DNA of 64,000 nucleotides, from positions 93,962-157,961 of the forward strand of contig MLAK01000704.1 of NCBI GenBank assembly GCA_001839685.1. Reading direction: 5' to 3'. The notes beneath the pieces were generated by a model, which saw only the letters and a program-made list of their open reading frames with translations, was not told the origin of the DNA and searched no databases. Positions 29,769 through 38,518 of the stretch are shown here, piece after piece. Position 1 is the first letter of the stretch. Each line of letters opens with the position of its first letter. Source of the DNA: Tritrichomonas foetus. Lineage: Eukaryota > Parabasalia > Tritrichomonadida > Tritrichomonadidae. Both the position numbers and the translations under genes were made by a program.

Positions 29769-30609
29769 GCACCTTTTAACTTGGCCATAAAAGAAGGGAA
29801 CTATGAGGTATTTAAACTTTTCTTGAAAGAATTAACTTTTGATATAAATTATCATAATGAAATTACCATTAAAACTTATTGTCAAAACTAATTTTTCAAT
29901 TGGAATTTTTCTTAAGTACTTATTTAACACCGTTGCATGTAGCTGTTCATGGGAAATTTAAAGAAATTGCAGAAGAACTACTAAAGATACCCAATATTGA
30001 TATTAATGCACATAATCATGTTTATTTAATCATTAATTGTTTCTCAACAATTAATGTAGAATTGTGATAGTTTTTCATTTTTCTCCACTTCACACTGCTG
30101 TTCGAAATGCTGATTATGGTATGGTTATATTATTGTTAAATCATCATAATATTGATGTAAATTACAAAGCAAAAGTCATTTTCTTAATCAATTGTATATA
30201 TTATTTGTTTTTATGGGATAAGTTTTTTGCGTTAATGAAACACCACTTCATTTTGCTGTGAGAAACAAAAATATCAAAATGATCACGATTTTATTGAATC
30301 ATAATAATACCAATGTTAATATTCAAAATGATATTTTAGCCAATTTTCAAAATGAAGCTTGTCTCTTAAAAATAATGAAACACCACTACATATTGCAGCA
30401 AAATACGAATTAACAGAAGTTTTTTATTTTCTTGCTTCACAAAAAAATATAGATTTAAACGTGAAAAATAAAATTTGGGAAATATTCATAGTGATATATT
30501 TGATATTCACAAATTTCCTCTATATATTATGGTGTTTTCTCTTATTAATTATCAAACACCTTTAGATTTGGCCAAATTTAAAATAGATATGAACAAATTA
30601 TCATTATAA
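29769..30609 (+). pseudogene. Six ankyrin repeats separated by short frame-breaking spacers
   Basis: Six ankyrin-like units follow the DUF3447 ORF: 29769-29858 (APFNLAIKEGNYEVF), 29927-30019 (TPLHVAVHGKFKEIAEELL), 30082-30174 (SPLHTAVRNADYGMV), 30234-30332 (NETPLHFAVRNKN), 30371-30472 (NETPLHIAAKYELTEVF) and 30547-30609 (QTPLDLAKF, then TAA). Inside each unit there is no stop or frameshift. The breaks all fall at the junction between units, with spacers of 68, 62, 59, 38 and 74 bases, each leaving remainder 2 on division by three. I see no consistent GT-AG borders. Treated as a pseudogene-like extension; unusual introns are the alternative. Confidence 0.6.
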
Positions 30610-31013
30610 ATTGTTATCTTTTCTATTTAGAGAAGTAGCTGATTGGCGATTGATCAATTAGATTGGCGTGTATGTGTAAAATATATTAGAAATAATATGA
30701 ATAAATGATGTCATAAAATTCAGATGAATTTCTTTCTGGCGTGTTAATCACCTAATATGGTGAACCAAAACAAGCTTTTTATAATGCAAGAATTGCTTAA
30801 ATTCTGTCTAAAAGCAGTTTTCATTTTATTATTTTTTGATTTAGATTAATTCGGAATACCAAATAAATCCTTTCCCCCTTTGTATGGGGCATTGTTTCGA
30901 TATTGATGTATTTCTCTTCACGATATTGCTACTGTTTTGAGGAATTTCAATAACTTTCAGAAAAAAAAAAAAAAAAAAATGAAAATATCAAATTTACGTT
31001 ATTTAACTTATTT
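30610..31013. other. Intergenic spacer with A19 tract
   Basis: About 400 bp downstream of the ankyrin array. It contains a run of 19 A at 30961-30979 just beyond the COPI-associated gene's stop codon. No gene seen. Confidence 0.6.
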
Positions 31014-31511
31014 TTAAACTTCATCGGTCTTGCTTTCTTTCTTAGATTTTCCAACTTTAGAAACATCATCCATTTGTTTTTGGTTCATTTCGTAAATTTC
31101 TGAAGCATCGATATTCATTGATGGAGGAGAGCCGGATTTCCATCCACCTTGTAAGACTGGTGGTGAAACAGCTTTGGCGAAAAATGCGAGAACAAAATAG
31201 ACGATAGCGAGGGCCCAAAAAATGATTGCGCAAACAAGACCAAATCCGCTTGTGGCGAAAAGTAAGGCGCCCATGAAAAGGTACATACAGCCTTTGCCCC
31301 AGTTCTTGAACATAAATCCGAAGTAGCGGAAGAATGAGAAAATATAAATTTCGCAGATGAGGCAGAATAAAGCGAATAATATCGTTATAATTCCGTTGAT
31401 GAAACCGCCGAATCCTCCAGAGAAACATCGGATGACACCTGCGACAACGCCGAAAATGCCAGCAAGGATTGAGATAATTTGGAGAATAAGCGTATAATTG
31501 AACTTCACCAT
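31014..31511 (-). CDS. COPI-associated/TVP15-like Golgi membrane protein
   Basis: A 165-aa protein with four predicted membrane helices (~5-27, 38-60, 74-92, 93-112) and a short cytosolic tail rich in Lys/Ser/Asp. Size, four-helix topology, the Gly-rich first helix (LAGIFGVVAGVIRC) and the RYFGFMFKNWGKGCMYLFMG loop fit the COPI_assoc family (yeast Tvp15), Golgi membrane proteins linked to retrograde traffic. ATG 31511 is the only sensible start. No TCAY(T/A) motif is adjacent. Together with the Rabs, SNARE and Vps35-like gene it adds to the traffic genes of this window. Confidence 0.82.
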   Translation of the reverse strand: MVKFNYTLILQIISILAGIFGVVAGVIRCFSGGFGGFINGIITILFALFCLICEIYIFSFFRYFGFMFKNWGKGCMYLFMGALLFATSGFGLVCAIIFWALAIVYFVLAFFAKAVSPPVLQGGWKSGSPPSMNIDASEIYEMNQKQMDDVSKVGKSKKESKTDEV

Positions 31512-32310
31512 TTTTTTTTTTATAATGTTAATCGGAAATTGTATTGAATTTTTTTTTTATGACTCTGAATTTTTGAGGATCTAACCGTTTCCTGATGGTT
31601 AATTTGAGATTAGCGACAAAGTTTTTGTCCACTTTTCAAATTGGTTTATTCGTTGTGGGCATAAAAAAAGACTTGAATGCAACACTATTATATGCTATTT
31701 GTTTTTAAGTAACTGTATATTTGACCATAAAAAAATGCCCCTAGAAAGTACGTAAATTATTCGTTTTGATTAGAATTTGCGTGTAAATCCTCATTGAAGC
31801 TTCTTGAAAATATTTTGTTCATAATTATTTTTCATTTGGTAGCAAGGCTCGCTTATGCCAGTGATTTTTTCGATGTCCTGGTAGATTTTAGCTTATGACC
31901 CCCAAATGTCTCTCCCCTGTAGCCAAAAAAAGATTATTCTCTTTCTTTACTCTAAAAGAACTTATATTTTATGAGTTCACAGTTAATCAAAAATTAGAAC
32001 ACATTTACTTATAATGTTGTATTGTAATCTTATATGAAATTATTGTTGAAAATAGTATAATACAAAGTACAAAGTGATTTATAAATATTTTTCAGAGATT
32101 CTTTGGTCATTTTAGTTTTCTAAAATTACTACCCATGGAATGAGGAGGAAATATTATGAAAAAGGAAATATATTATGCTACTCTCTAGGTCAAAATGGGG
32201 TCTCAGTGGTGTGTGTGGGTGGTGTCACCTGGAATTTTTGGTAATTATTAGAATTGTTCAAGGATATATAATTAAAACTATGATAATATATGCATGGTAC
32301 ACTCACGTGG
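31512..32310. other. Spacer without supported genes
   Basis: About 0.8 kb upstream of the COPI-associated gene. Short frames only; it leads into the coding debris that begins near 32312. Confidence 0.5.
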
Positions 32311-32311
32311 C

Positions 32312-32502
32312 AAATATGATGATATTCTCCATATTAAACGTATTCGCCATATTTGTGAAATTGTCCATAAATAAATTGAGAATTTCAGACATGACTGAAA
32401 CAGATCAAATGCTTTTTCTTGTCTACTTGAAACTCTCAATATTGATCAAAGATCTTGGGCAACGATTTTGTTATTTTAGATGATGAACAGACGATTTCAT
32501 AC
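32312..32502 (+). pseudogene. Frameshifted gene remnant, family unknown
   Basis: Protein-like text continues across three frames: KYDDILHIKRIRHICEIVHK (32312-32371), then INKLRISDMTETDQMLFL and KLSILIKDLGQRF in the next frame to ~32472, then VILDDEQTISY (from 32470) in the third. The pieces join smoothly in order with small shifts and an in-frame TAA, so a once-continuous gene has decayed. I do not recognise the family. A mobile-element ORF is plausible given the neighbouring fragment at 33009. Confidence 0.4.
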
Positions 32503-33008
32503 TAAAGATTACTGTACGTTAAGTGATTTTGAACCATTATTTGGTCATACTTCTTCAATAGTTAAGCTATCCCTATTTTTCTTTTCTGATTTCGATAGAG
32601 CATGTATTATTGCGCATGTATGCAACATATGAGAAAAATATGTAAGACAGTTTCCGAAAAAAACAAACTTGAAACTTAATTTTTAAAAACAAAAATATCT
32701 TCCTTGTTGACCTATATTTTTATTATATAATCTATTTCTATATCCATAATAAATGGAAAAATATATTAATAAAATATATAAAAAATATTTATTTAATTTT
32801 CCAAGATATTGCTATTTATTATTTTTGCCATTTTTTTTATTTACATTTTATCTCCTCTTATCATTCTTTCTAACGGGTCACACCTATTCATTCCCAGGTA
32901 TATACTCAGCCTCTATTATAGTCCAGAATATAAATGAAAAAAAGTGACCTTTTTTTTACTTTCAGGTACTTCCAAAACAATGAAAATCTTTTTTTTTTTT
33001 TTTTTGTT

Positions 33009-33110
33009 GGCTTGAAAAGGGCAGAAATTGTTCGGCTTACTGAAGCAAACTTTCTTAAAGCTTCAAGTGTCTATTGTACTGGAAAGCGAGTCGATTTAAT
33101 CAAGTATCAG
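33009..33110 (+). pseudogene. Fragment resembling a tyrosine-recombinase core
   Basis: A 34-codon stretch GLKRAEIVRLTEANF...CTGKRVDLIKYQ, GC-richer than its surroundings. The G-L-(K/R)-x-x-E-(I/L)-x-x-L pattern followed ~20 residues later by TGKR resembles the box I region of tyrosine recombinases. There is no ATG, no catalytic Tyr and no continuation, so it would be a remnant. It is bordered by splice-like strings (TTTTACTTTCAG at ~32955-32966 upstream; CAG/GTGAGC at 33108-33116). Assignment is tentative. Confidence 0.25.
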
Positions 33111-33296
33111 GTGAGCTTACACAAATGATCATTCTAGTATCATTCAATTTTTGAGGAAATATATTTGAATTAATTCAACAATAGTAATTGAAGTTAATTC
33201 AAAAGTCTTTTTCTACTGATATTTAGTCGATTTAATTCAAAATAAATTTTTCCATAAAGAAAAAGTTCATTGATGCATAAATTTTTACATTGACAA

Positions 33297-36200
33297 ATGA
33301 AATTTGAACCTTCATCTGAAGTTTACATATACAAAACTGATGGATTTGGTGTCCTACTACTTGTCAAGAAACCAACAGACAAAAAATATTACATGTTTCA
33401 AATCAATACTTTGAACGGTTCTTTTTCGTTTGATGGAATCGAAGGATCTTCAATTTTCCAGAATAAACAAGATGCAACCAAATACATCCAAGAAAACTAT
33501 ACGCTTTTATCAAAAGAACCAGTGACAGGACAAGCTCTAGTTGGAGCAGCAAGATATGGTCAAATATTGTATTTGCTGATTATTAAAAGTTCAATCCCTG
33601 TTGCACGAATACAAAATGCACACACTATATTTTCGGTTTCAGGCGCAGAATTTTATAAAATTGAGCTGCCGTTTCATCAAGCATTAACAGCACGAGAAGC
33701 TCGCAGAATTGAAAGAATTAAACAGTTTCCAGTTGAAGAGCATCACATGTGGCGTGAAACAACTGATTTAACTAAACCCCTTTTCTTAAATAGCATAAAT
33801 GAGACAATTGATACACAAAATAATAAAGAAAACAAAGATAAAGAAAATAATAACAAAGAAAGCAATGACAAAGAAAATAATGAATTAGAAAACAATGATA
33901 AAGAAAACAATGACAAAGAAAATAATGAATTAGAAAACAATGATAAAGAAAACAATGACAAAGAAAATAATGAATTAGAAAACAATGATAAAGAAAGCAA
34001 TGATAATCAATTGAATGAAAATCAATCTTTTTATTGGAATGAGTATTGGACGAAAACATTTGATGACTTAGGACAAAAAGATGTATGCATAAAAATGTTG
34101 CAAGGTACAGCAACAAGCCAAATGATTCCACTTGGTGAGCCTAAGCAATTATATCGATTTTCAATGATAACCATTCGAGAAGCTACAAATGGTGGTACAC
34201 GATATTATGCACGTGGTATTGATGATAATCATCATCCAGCAAATGAAGTACAATGTCATTTGATTGTTGAAAGTAACGATGGCAGACTATGGTCCAATGT
34301 TTGGCGAAGAGGATCAGTACCAGTGAAATGGAGTACAGTTATCGCCAAAAACCTACCTACGGTTTCTATTTCTATTCTTCCAAATTGCGATGAAAATACA
34401 AAAGAATATTTTGAAGAAATATTGCAAATGTTTCCTAATGGAGTCCTTTGTTTGAATTTACTACATAATCAACCAGGTAATTCAGAATTACCACTTTGTA
34501 ATGCTTATAAAAATGCAGTTAAAGATATTGATCATGTAGATTATAAAGAATTTGATTGGCATCATACTGTTAAAGAAAAAATGCTTTCTGGTGCTGTTGA
34601 AGAATTATATAAAAATTTACCCAAAGTAGAAATTTCTTACTCACAATCAGAAGATGCACTTCCTATTGGCCAGATTGATCCATCCTTTTTAAATAATTCT
34701 TCAACATCAAACTCATCTTCCACAAATTCAACTAATCTCCCACTTTCATCAAGAAGTTCCCCGAATCATCTAAATAACACAACTAATAGTGCTTTGAGTA
34801 ATTCAAATATTAACTTAATGAGTTCATCAACAAATTCAACAAAAAGATCGATTTTACCAAATGTGTCAAGGAATTTTTCATATCGTGCATCTGTTTCTTT
34901 AAATCAAAATCCCGTTATTCATCCAAATGTTTCATTTTCCTTTTCAAATGAGGAAACTTTACCAGAAATCGGGAAAACTTTTACAGAAAAGCAAACATCA
35001 ACAATTCGAATTAACTGTATGGATTCACTTGATAGAACTAACGTAGTTTGTTTCTTTTATGCTGCTAAAGTTTTATCTTTAATTCTTGAGCAAATTGGTG
35101 ACGGCAAAGAAATCAATGATTATACCGATTTAATGGCTATTCCACAAAATATTCGAATGTTTTTATGTGATGCTTTTATGAGTATTGGTGATTGTATTTC
35201 ATTTTTATATACAAATACACCTGCTTGCATGACAGAAACATTTCATGAAGTTGCACAAAGTGGACTCAAATCTAAAAGAGATTCCGCAATTGCTGTTCAA
35301 AGAAGATATCACAATTTTTTGACTGACAAAAAGCGTCAGAAATCTTATATGCTATTTAACGGAAAGAATTTTGAAACATTAATTCCAAATGTAAATTGTG
35401 GAACTTTACCAACAAGTGTTTCAATGCCACCAGCAAGATTTATCCCACCTTATCCAAATAAATTTGATCCATCTTCTTTATTGCAATTATCTGAAAATTA
35501 TATTAATTTGCCTGGGCCAAAATCCAAACTAACTTTACTTTTAAGTGATTATTGTTATGTTTCTGATGTTTATATTGTTGCTTCACCACCATATATTCCA
35601 TTGACTGTATCTATAAGTTATTCTCTGACTCTTGGTACTTCAATTCCCCTTGTTAGAAAAGTAGCATTTCCTCAAGTGAATATCGGAACTCCACTTCATA
35701 TCAAAATCCCACCAGAGTTCACAAATGATAGAAATTTGGTGATGAGATATTTAATTTTTGAATTTAAGACAAATGCAGCAAGAAAAGATATGTCGATAGG
35801 TAATATTTTCGTATTTGGTGAAAAAACAGTCAATCATGAAGATATTCAAAATTATTATAATTTTACATATCAAGATTTACCAATTAAGCCATTATTTAAA
35901 TCATCAACAGAAAAATCTGCAAATGATATTTTGCCTACATATGGTTCAATTGATGATTGTGTGAATAAATTTTCCCAGAATGAAAATACCAAAATTGCTC
36001 AAAATACTCAATTGGAAAATTTATTAAAAGGTATCACAAAAATCGATTTCAGTGGATTCATAAATTATGAACTCACACGAATGCTTCATAATATTGGAAG
36101 ATTAAAATCTCTTTCAATAGCAGCGAAAAATGGTTTAAATCCATTGGATTTTACCTACACAAATTTGCGTGCAAGAATTCCAAATTTAACTGTAAATAAT

Positions 36201-37412
36201 ACATTAAAATGCATTAAATGCAAATCAACAGCAACTTGGAAATGTGTTATGTGTCTAAAATCATTTTGCAGTGACACGAAATGTAGTTCATTTAATACTT
36301 TTGATGATTCTTTTTATTTTAAAGGCTCCATAGTTGTTTGTGATGAATGTGCGGTGGTAATCGAAAGCAAAAAGAATGAATTAGAAAATCTGGCACTGGG
36401 TTATGAATCAATTGCATTTATGCAAAACGAAGAAGCCAATAAAATAAATAATTTTGTATTACCTTTCTTGGAAATGAAAGAAAACAATCCATGCAAGTTT
36501 CCAAAAGCATTTTTCAATGATGTAAAAGATCCAAACTATAATTTGTTGTTGACTGACAAAGGATGGGAAATTTCTGCAGAAAAGTGGGAATCGCCAGCGA
36601 CCATGTGTTTGGGATGCGGAATGAAAATAGAATCAATCACAGTCAAAGGATCATCAGACTGTCTTCTTCAGTTTTCAAACAACAGTGGCTCAATTAGTCT
36701 CGACCTAAAACCAGGAATTCAATATTTGATACAAAAGCAAGAACCTAAAGAACCAAAAAATGAAACGAAGGAAGGTGAAATTGAAACTAAACCAGAGCTT
36801 CTAAAAAATAAAGATGAAAATGCACAAGAGGACCTTCAAAATTGTCAAGAAACTCCAGAAAATGAAAGCCAAATAAAAGATGTGAGAATTGATCCAAAAG
36901 AGAAAGAAGCTGAAAAATCTGATGCTAAGCGTAATGAAGAAAAAACATCAAGCAACAAAAACGCCAAGCAATTCAATGTTGCATTAACTGGAAGAGCTTT
37001 TCGTTTGACACTCAAAGCTGGAACATTGAACAGCATTTTGGTTCATGGAACTCCAACATCTCATTTGAAATTCCAACGCAATAAATTTATTACTTCATCC
37101 ACAAAATTCACACCAAAACGGGCCAAATCGACACCCTTAACTTTCACCAAAGCTTTGACTGCAGAATTACCTAAAAACAATCCAATTCTTGGAATGATTC
37201 TTCAAGAGTTTAGTGGAATAAGGTCAATTCTCGTCAAAGTCTTTCGTATTGGAGATATCAAACCATCACGCGTATTTTATTACTATTTACCGGAAATGAT
37301 GGGTGACCAGTTTATTGTTTTATTCAAGCGGCAAATTGATGCAGCAAAAATCGAAATCCAGGTGATTGACGCATCTCAGTTCATTAAGGATCCAAAAGTC
37401 TTATTAATATAA
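33297..37412 (+). CDS. SAC9-like phosphoinositide phosphatase
   Basis: A 1371-aa SAC-domain protein, predicted to dephosphorylate phosphoinositides on cytosolic membrane faces. The catalytic CX5R(T/S) motif is CMDSLDRT with Cys574. GTRYYARGIDD, ...LWSNVWRRGSVPVKW and FDWHHTVK resemble the plant SAC9 branch more than Sac1, Fig4 or synaptojanin. Two low-complexity inserts split the domain: an Asn/Lys/Glu repeat (~180-240) and a Ser/Asn-rich loop (~460-550). Residues ~970-1025 hold spaced Cys pairs (CIKCK, CVMCLKSFC, CDEC), a probable zinc-binding module of FYVE/LIM type. The C-terminal ~300 residues are beta-rich and unassigned. ATG 33297 is taken; a 6-codon upstream ORF precedes it. Confidence 0.88.
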   Translation: MKFEPSSEVYIYKTDGFGVLLLVKKPTDKKYYMFQINTLNGSFSFDGIEGSSIFQNKQDATKYIQENYTLLSKEPVTGQALVGAARYGQILYLLIIKSSIPVARIQNAHTIFSVSGAEFYKIELPFHQALTAREARRIERIKQFPVEEHHMWRETTDLTKPLFLNSINETIDTQNNKENKDKENNNKESNDKENNELENNDKENNDKENNELENNDKENNDKENNELENNDKESNDNQLNENQSFYWNEYWTKTFDDLGQKDVCIKMLQGTATSQMIPLGEPKQLYRFSMITIREATNGGTRYYARGIDDNHHPANEVQCHLIVESNDGRLWSNVWRRGSVPVKWSTVIAKNLPTVSISILPNCDENTKEYFEEILQMFPNGVLCLNLLHNQPGNSELPLCNAYKNAVKDIDHVDYKEFDWHHTVKEKMLSGAVEELYKNLPKVEISYSQSEDALPIGQIDPSFLNNSSTSNSSSTNSTNLPLSSRSSPNHLNNTTNSALSNSNINLMSSSTNSTKRSILPNVSRNFSYRASVSLNQNPVIHPNVSFSFSNEETLPEIGKTFTEKQTSTIRINCMDSLDRTNVVCFFYAAKVLSLILEQIGDGKEINDYTDLMAIPQNIRMFLCDAFMSIGDCISFLYTNTPACMTETFHEVAQSGLKSKRDSAIAVQRRYHNFLTDKKRQKSYMLFNGKNFETLIPNVNCGTLPTSVSMPPARFIPPYPNKFDPSSLLQLSENYINLPGPKSKLTLLLSDYCYVSDVYIVASPPYIPLTVSISYSLTLGTSIPLVRKVAFPQVNIGTPLHIKIPPEFTNDRNLVMRYLIFEFKTNAARKDMSIGNIFVFGEKTVNHEDIQNYYNFTYQDLPIKPLFKSSTEKSANDILPTYGSIDDCVNKFSQNENTKIAQNTQLENLLKGITKIDFSGFINYELTRMLHNIGRLKSLSIAAKNGLNPLDFTYTNLRARIPNLTVNNTLKCIKCKSTATWKCVMCLKSFCSDTKCSSFNTFDDSFYFKGSIVVCDECAVVIESKKNELENLALGYESIAFMQNEEANKINNFVLPFLEMKENNPCKFPKAFFNDVKDPNYNLLLTDKGWEISAEKWESPATMCLGCGMKIESITVKGSSDCLLQFSNNSGSISLDLKPGIQYLIQKQEPKEPKNETKEGEIETKPELLKNKDENAQEDLQNCQETPENESQIKDVRIDPKEKEAEKSDAKRNEEKTSSNKNAKQFNVALTGRAFRLTLKAGTLNSILVHGTPTSHLKFQRNKFITSSTKFTPKRAKSTPLTFTKALTAELPKNNPILGMILQEFSGIRSILVKVFRIGDIKPSRVFYYYLPEMMGDQFIVLFKRQIDAAKIEIQVIDASQFIKDPKVLLI
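33864..33998 (+). repeat. 45-bp coding tandem repeat, three copies
   Basis: Three 45-bp units encode NDKENNELENNDKEN-type 15-residue repeats inside the SAC9-like protein. Unit starts are 33864, 33909 and 33954; the third unit has a Ser substitution. Being a multiple of three, copy-number change keeps the frame. Confidence 0.88.
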
Positions 37413-37509
37413 GTTTATAATCTAACTTTTGAAAATTTTATTAAATATAGTATGCGCTAATATTAATATTATTAATCTTATCGATTTTTATTCTTTAGAG
37501 TGAGAATAT

Positions 37510-37510
<1 letters not shown>

Positions 37511-37567
<57 letters not shown>
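37511..37567. repeat. Homopolymer tract of 57 A
   Basis: Uninterrupted run of 57 A. It is ~100 bp past the SAC9-like stop codon. The exact length is sensitive to sequencing and assembly. Confidence 0.9.
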
Positions 37568-37568
<1 letters not shown>

Positions 37569-37729
37569 ATAGCATTGATATGCAAATTTCTGAAGTATAA
37601 AGAAGCTAGAATCTTTCAAATGCCTATAAAAAATCAAAAATATCGAACTAAGAAATATGAAGCTATACTTTTCCATATATTTGAAGTAAGAATGGATGTC
37701 ACTCATTATTCTTTTCTATGATCATCACT

Positions 37730-37764
37730 GAAAATTGTAATCGCTTCCAACAATTACAATTTTC
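37730..37764. repeat. Perfect inverted repeat, 12-bp arms, 11-nt loop
   Basis: gaaaattgtaat (37730-37741) pairs perfectly with attacaattttc (37753-37764) around an 11-base loop that is GC-richer than the surroundings. Could form an RNA hairpin or be a chance or mobile-element footprint. Confidence 0.7.
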
Positions 37765-38518
37765 GATTAAAGCCTCTGACCTTCACCGAAGTCGATAATG
37801 ATGATGTTGGCTGTTTTGTTCTTGATATTTTTATGATCAGTGCTAATTTTTAGTACTCACGATTCTGAGATACTTCTTTATTTACATCTTTACTCTTCTT
37901 CCAAACCCGAAAGATTCCGCCAAATATCGTCTTTATTTCATTGAGCTGTTTACAAGATAGTATTTTAGTGCGAAAGAAGAAAATGCCAATTTCAGATTTA
38001 TCGAATTGCTCAATTTTCTTAAAAAATGAAACGGTTGAATTGATCTCAGCTTTTAATAATAAAGTTAATTAATGAGACCAAATTTTCTATCATTTTACGG
38101 AAAATTCCCTCACATTTAATGAAAAATATGATATTTTAAATATTACTGAGATCATTACTTCCAATTGATGTTCTCTGTTTTTTTTTTTTTATGTCGAGGT
38201 GACGAATTGCCATCGAATATCCTAATAGCATGACAATCGAAAAATTTTGCTACAAAACTCGCAAAATAAATGGCCCATTTTTGTTTTAATTTAATAGAAA
38301 CATTCTTAAACTATCGATAAAACAACTTTTCATGATGGAATAGTCATTGATCAAAATTTGTCAAATATATTAGTCCATTAATTGTGTCTTGCAGTTCAAT
38401 GAAGAGTCTAGATTGGTGAAAAAGATTTGTTTGATCAATTACTCAAAAGGAAAAGAAGAAAGAAACAAAAATGAAGTGAGAATTCACATCGAATTTTCTT
38501 TAAAAAATACAAATAGAT

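Larger units (their letters stand above)
37413..38518. other. Intergenic region with A57 tract and hairpin
   Basis: About 1.1 kb between convergent genes. It contains the 57-base A tract and a perfect inverted repeat. The small ORF starting in the A tract encodes poly-Lys and is not a gene. Confidence 0.6.

Noticed and set aside
29700..30609. Ordinary GT-AG introns between the ankyrin repeats
   Set aside because: Some spacers begin with GT or contain AAG near the right end, but no common donor-acceptor pair restores the frame in all of them, and the T. vaginalis splice motifs are absent.
32753..33128. Two overlapping small plus-strand ORFs before the SAC9-like gene
   Set aside because: They are mostly AT-rich hydrophobic noise; only the 33009-33110 part looks protein-like and is listed as a remnant.
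33743..34131. Minus-strand Ser/Phe/Leu repeat ORFs
   Set aside because: Shadow of the 45-bp coding repeat in the SAC9-like gene.
37500..37721. ORF beginning with a poly-Lys stretch (and its antisense poly-Phe frame)
   Set aside because: It is produced by the A57 homopolymer; the rest has no domain and the tract is in a spacer.
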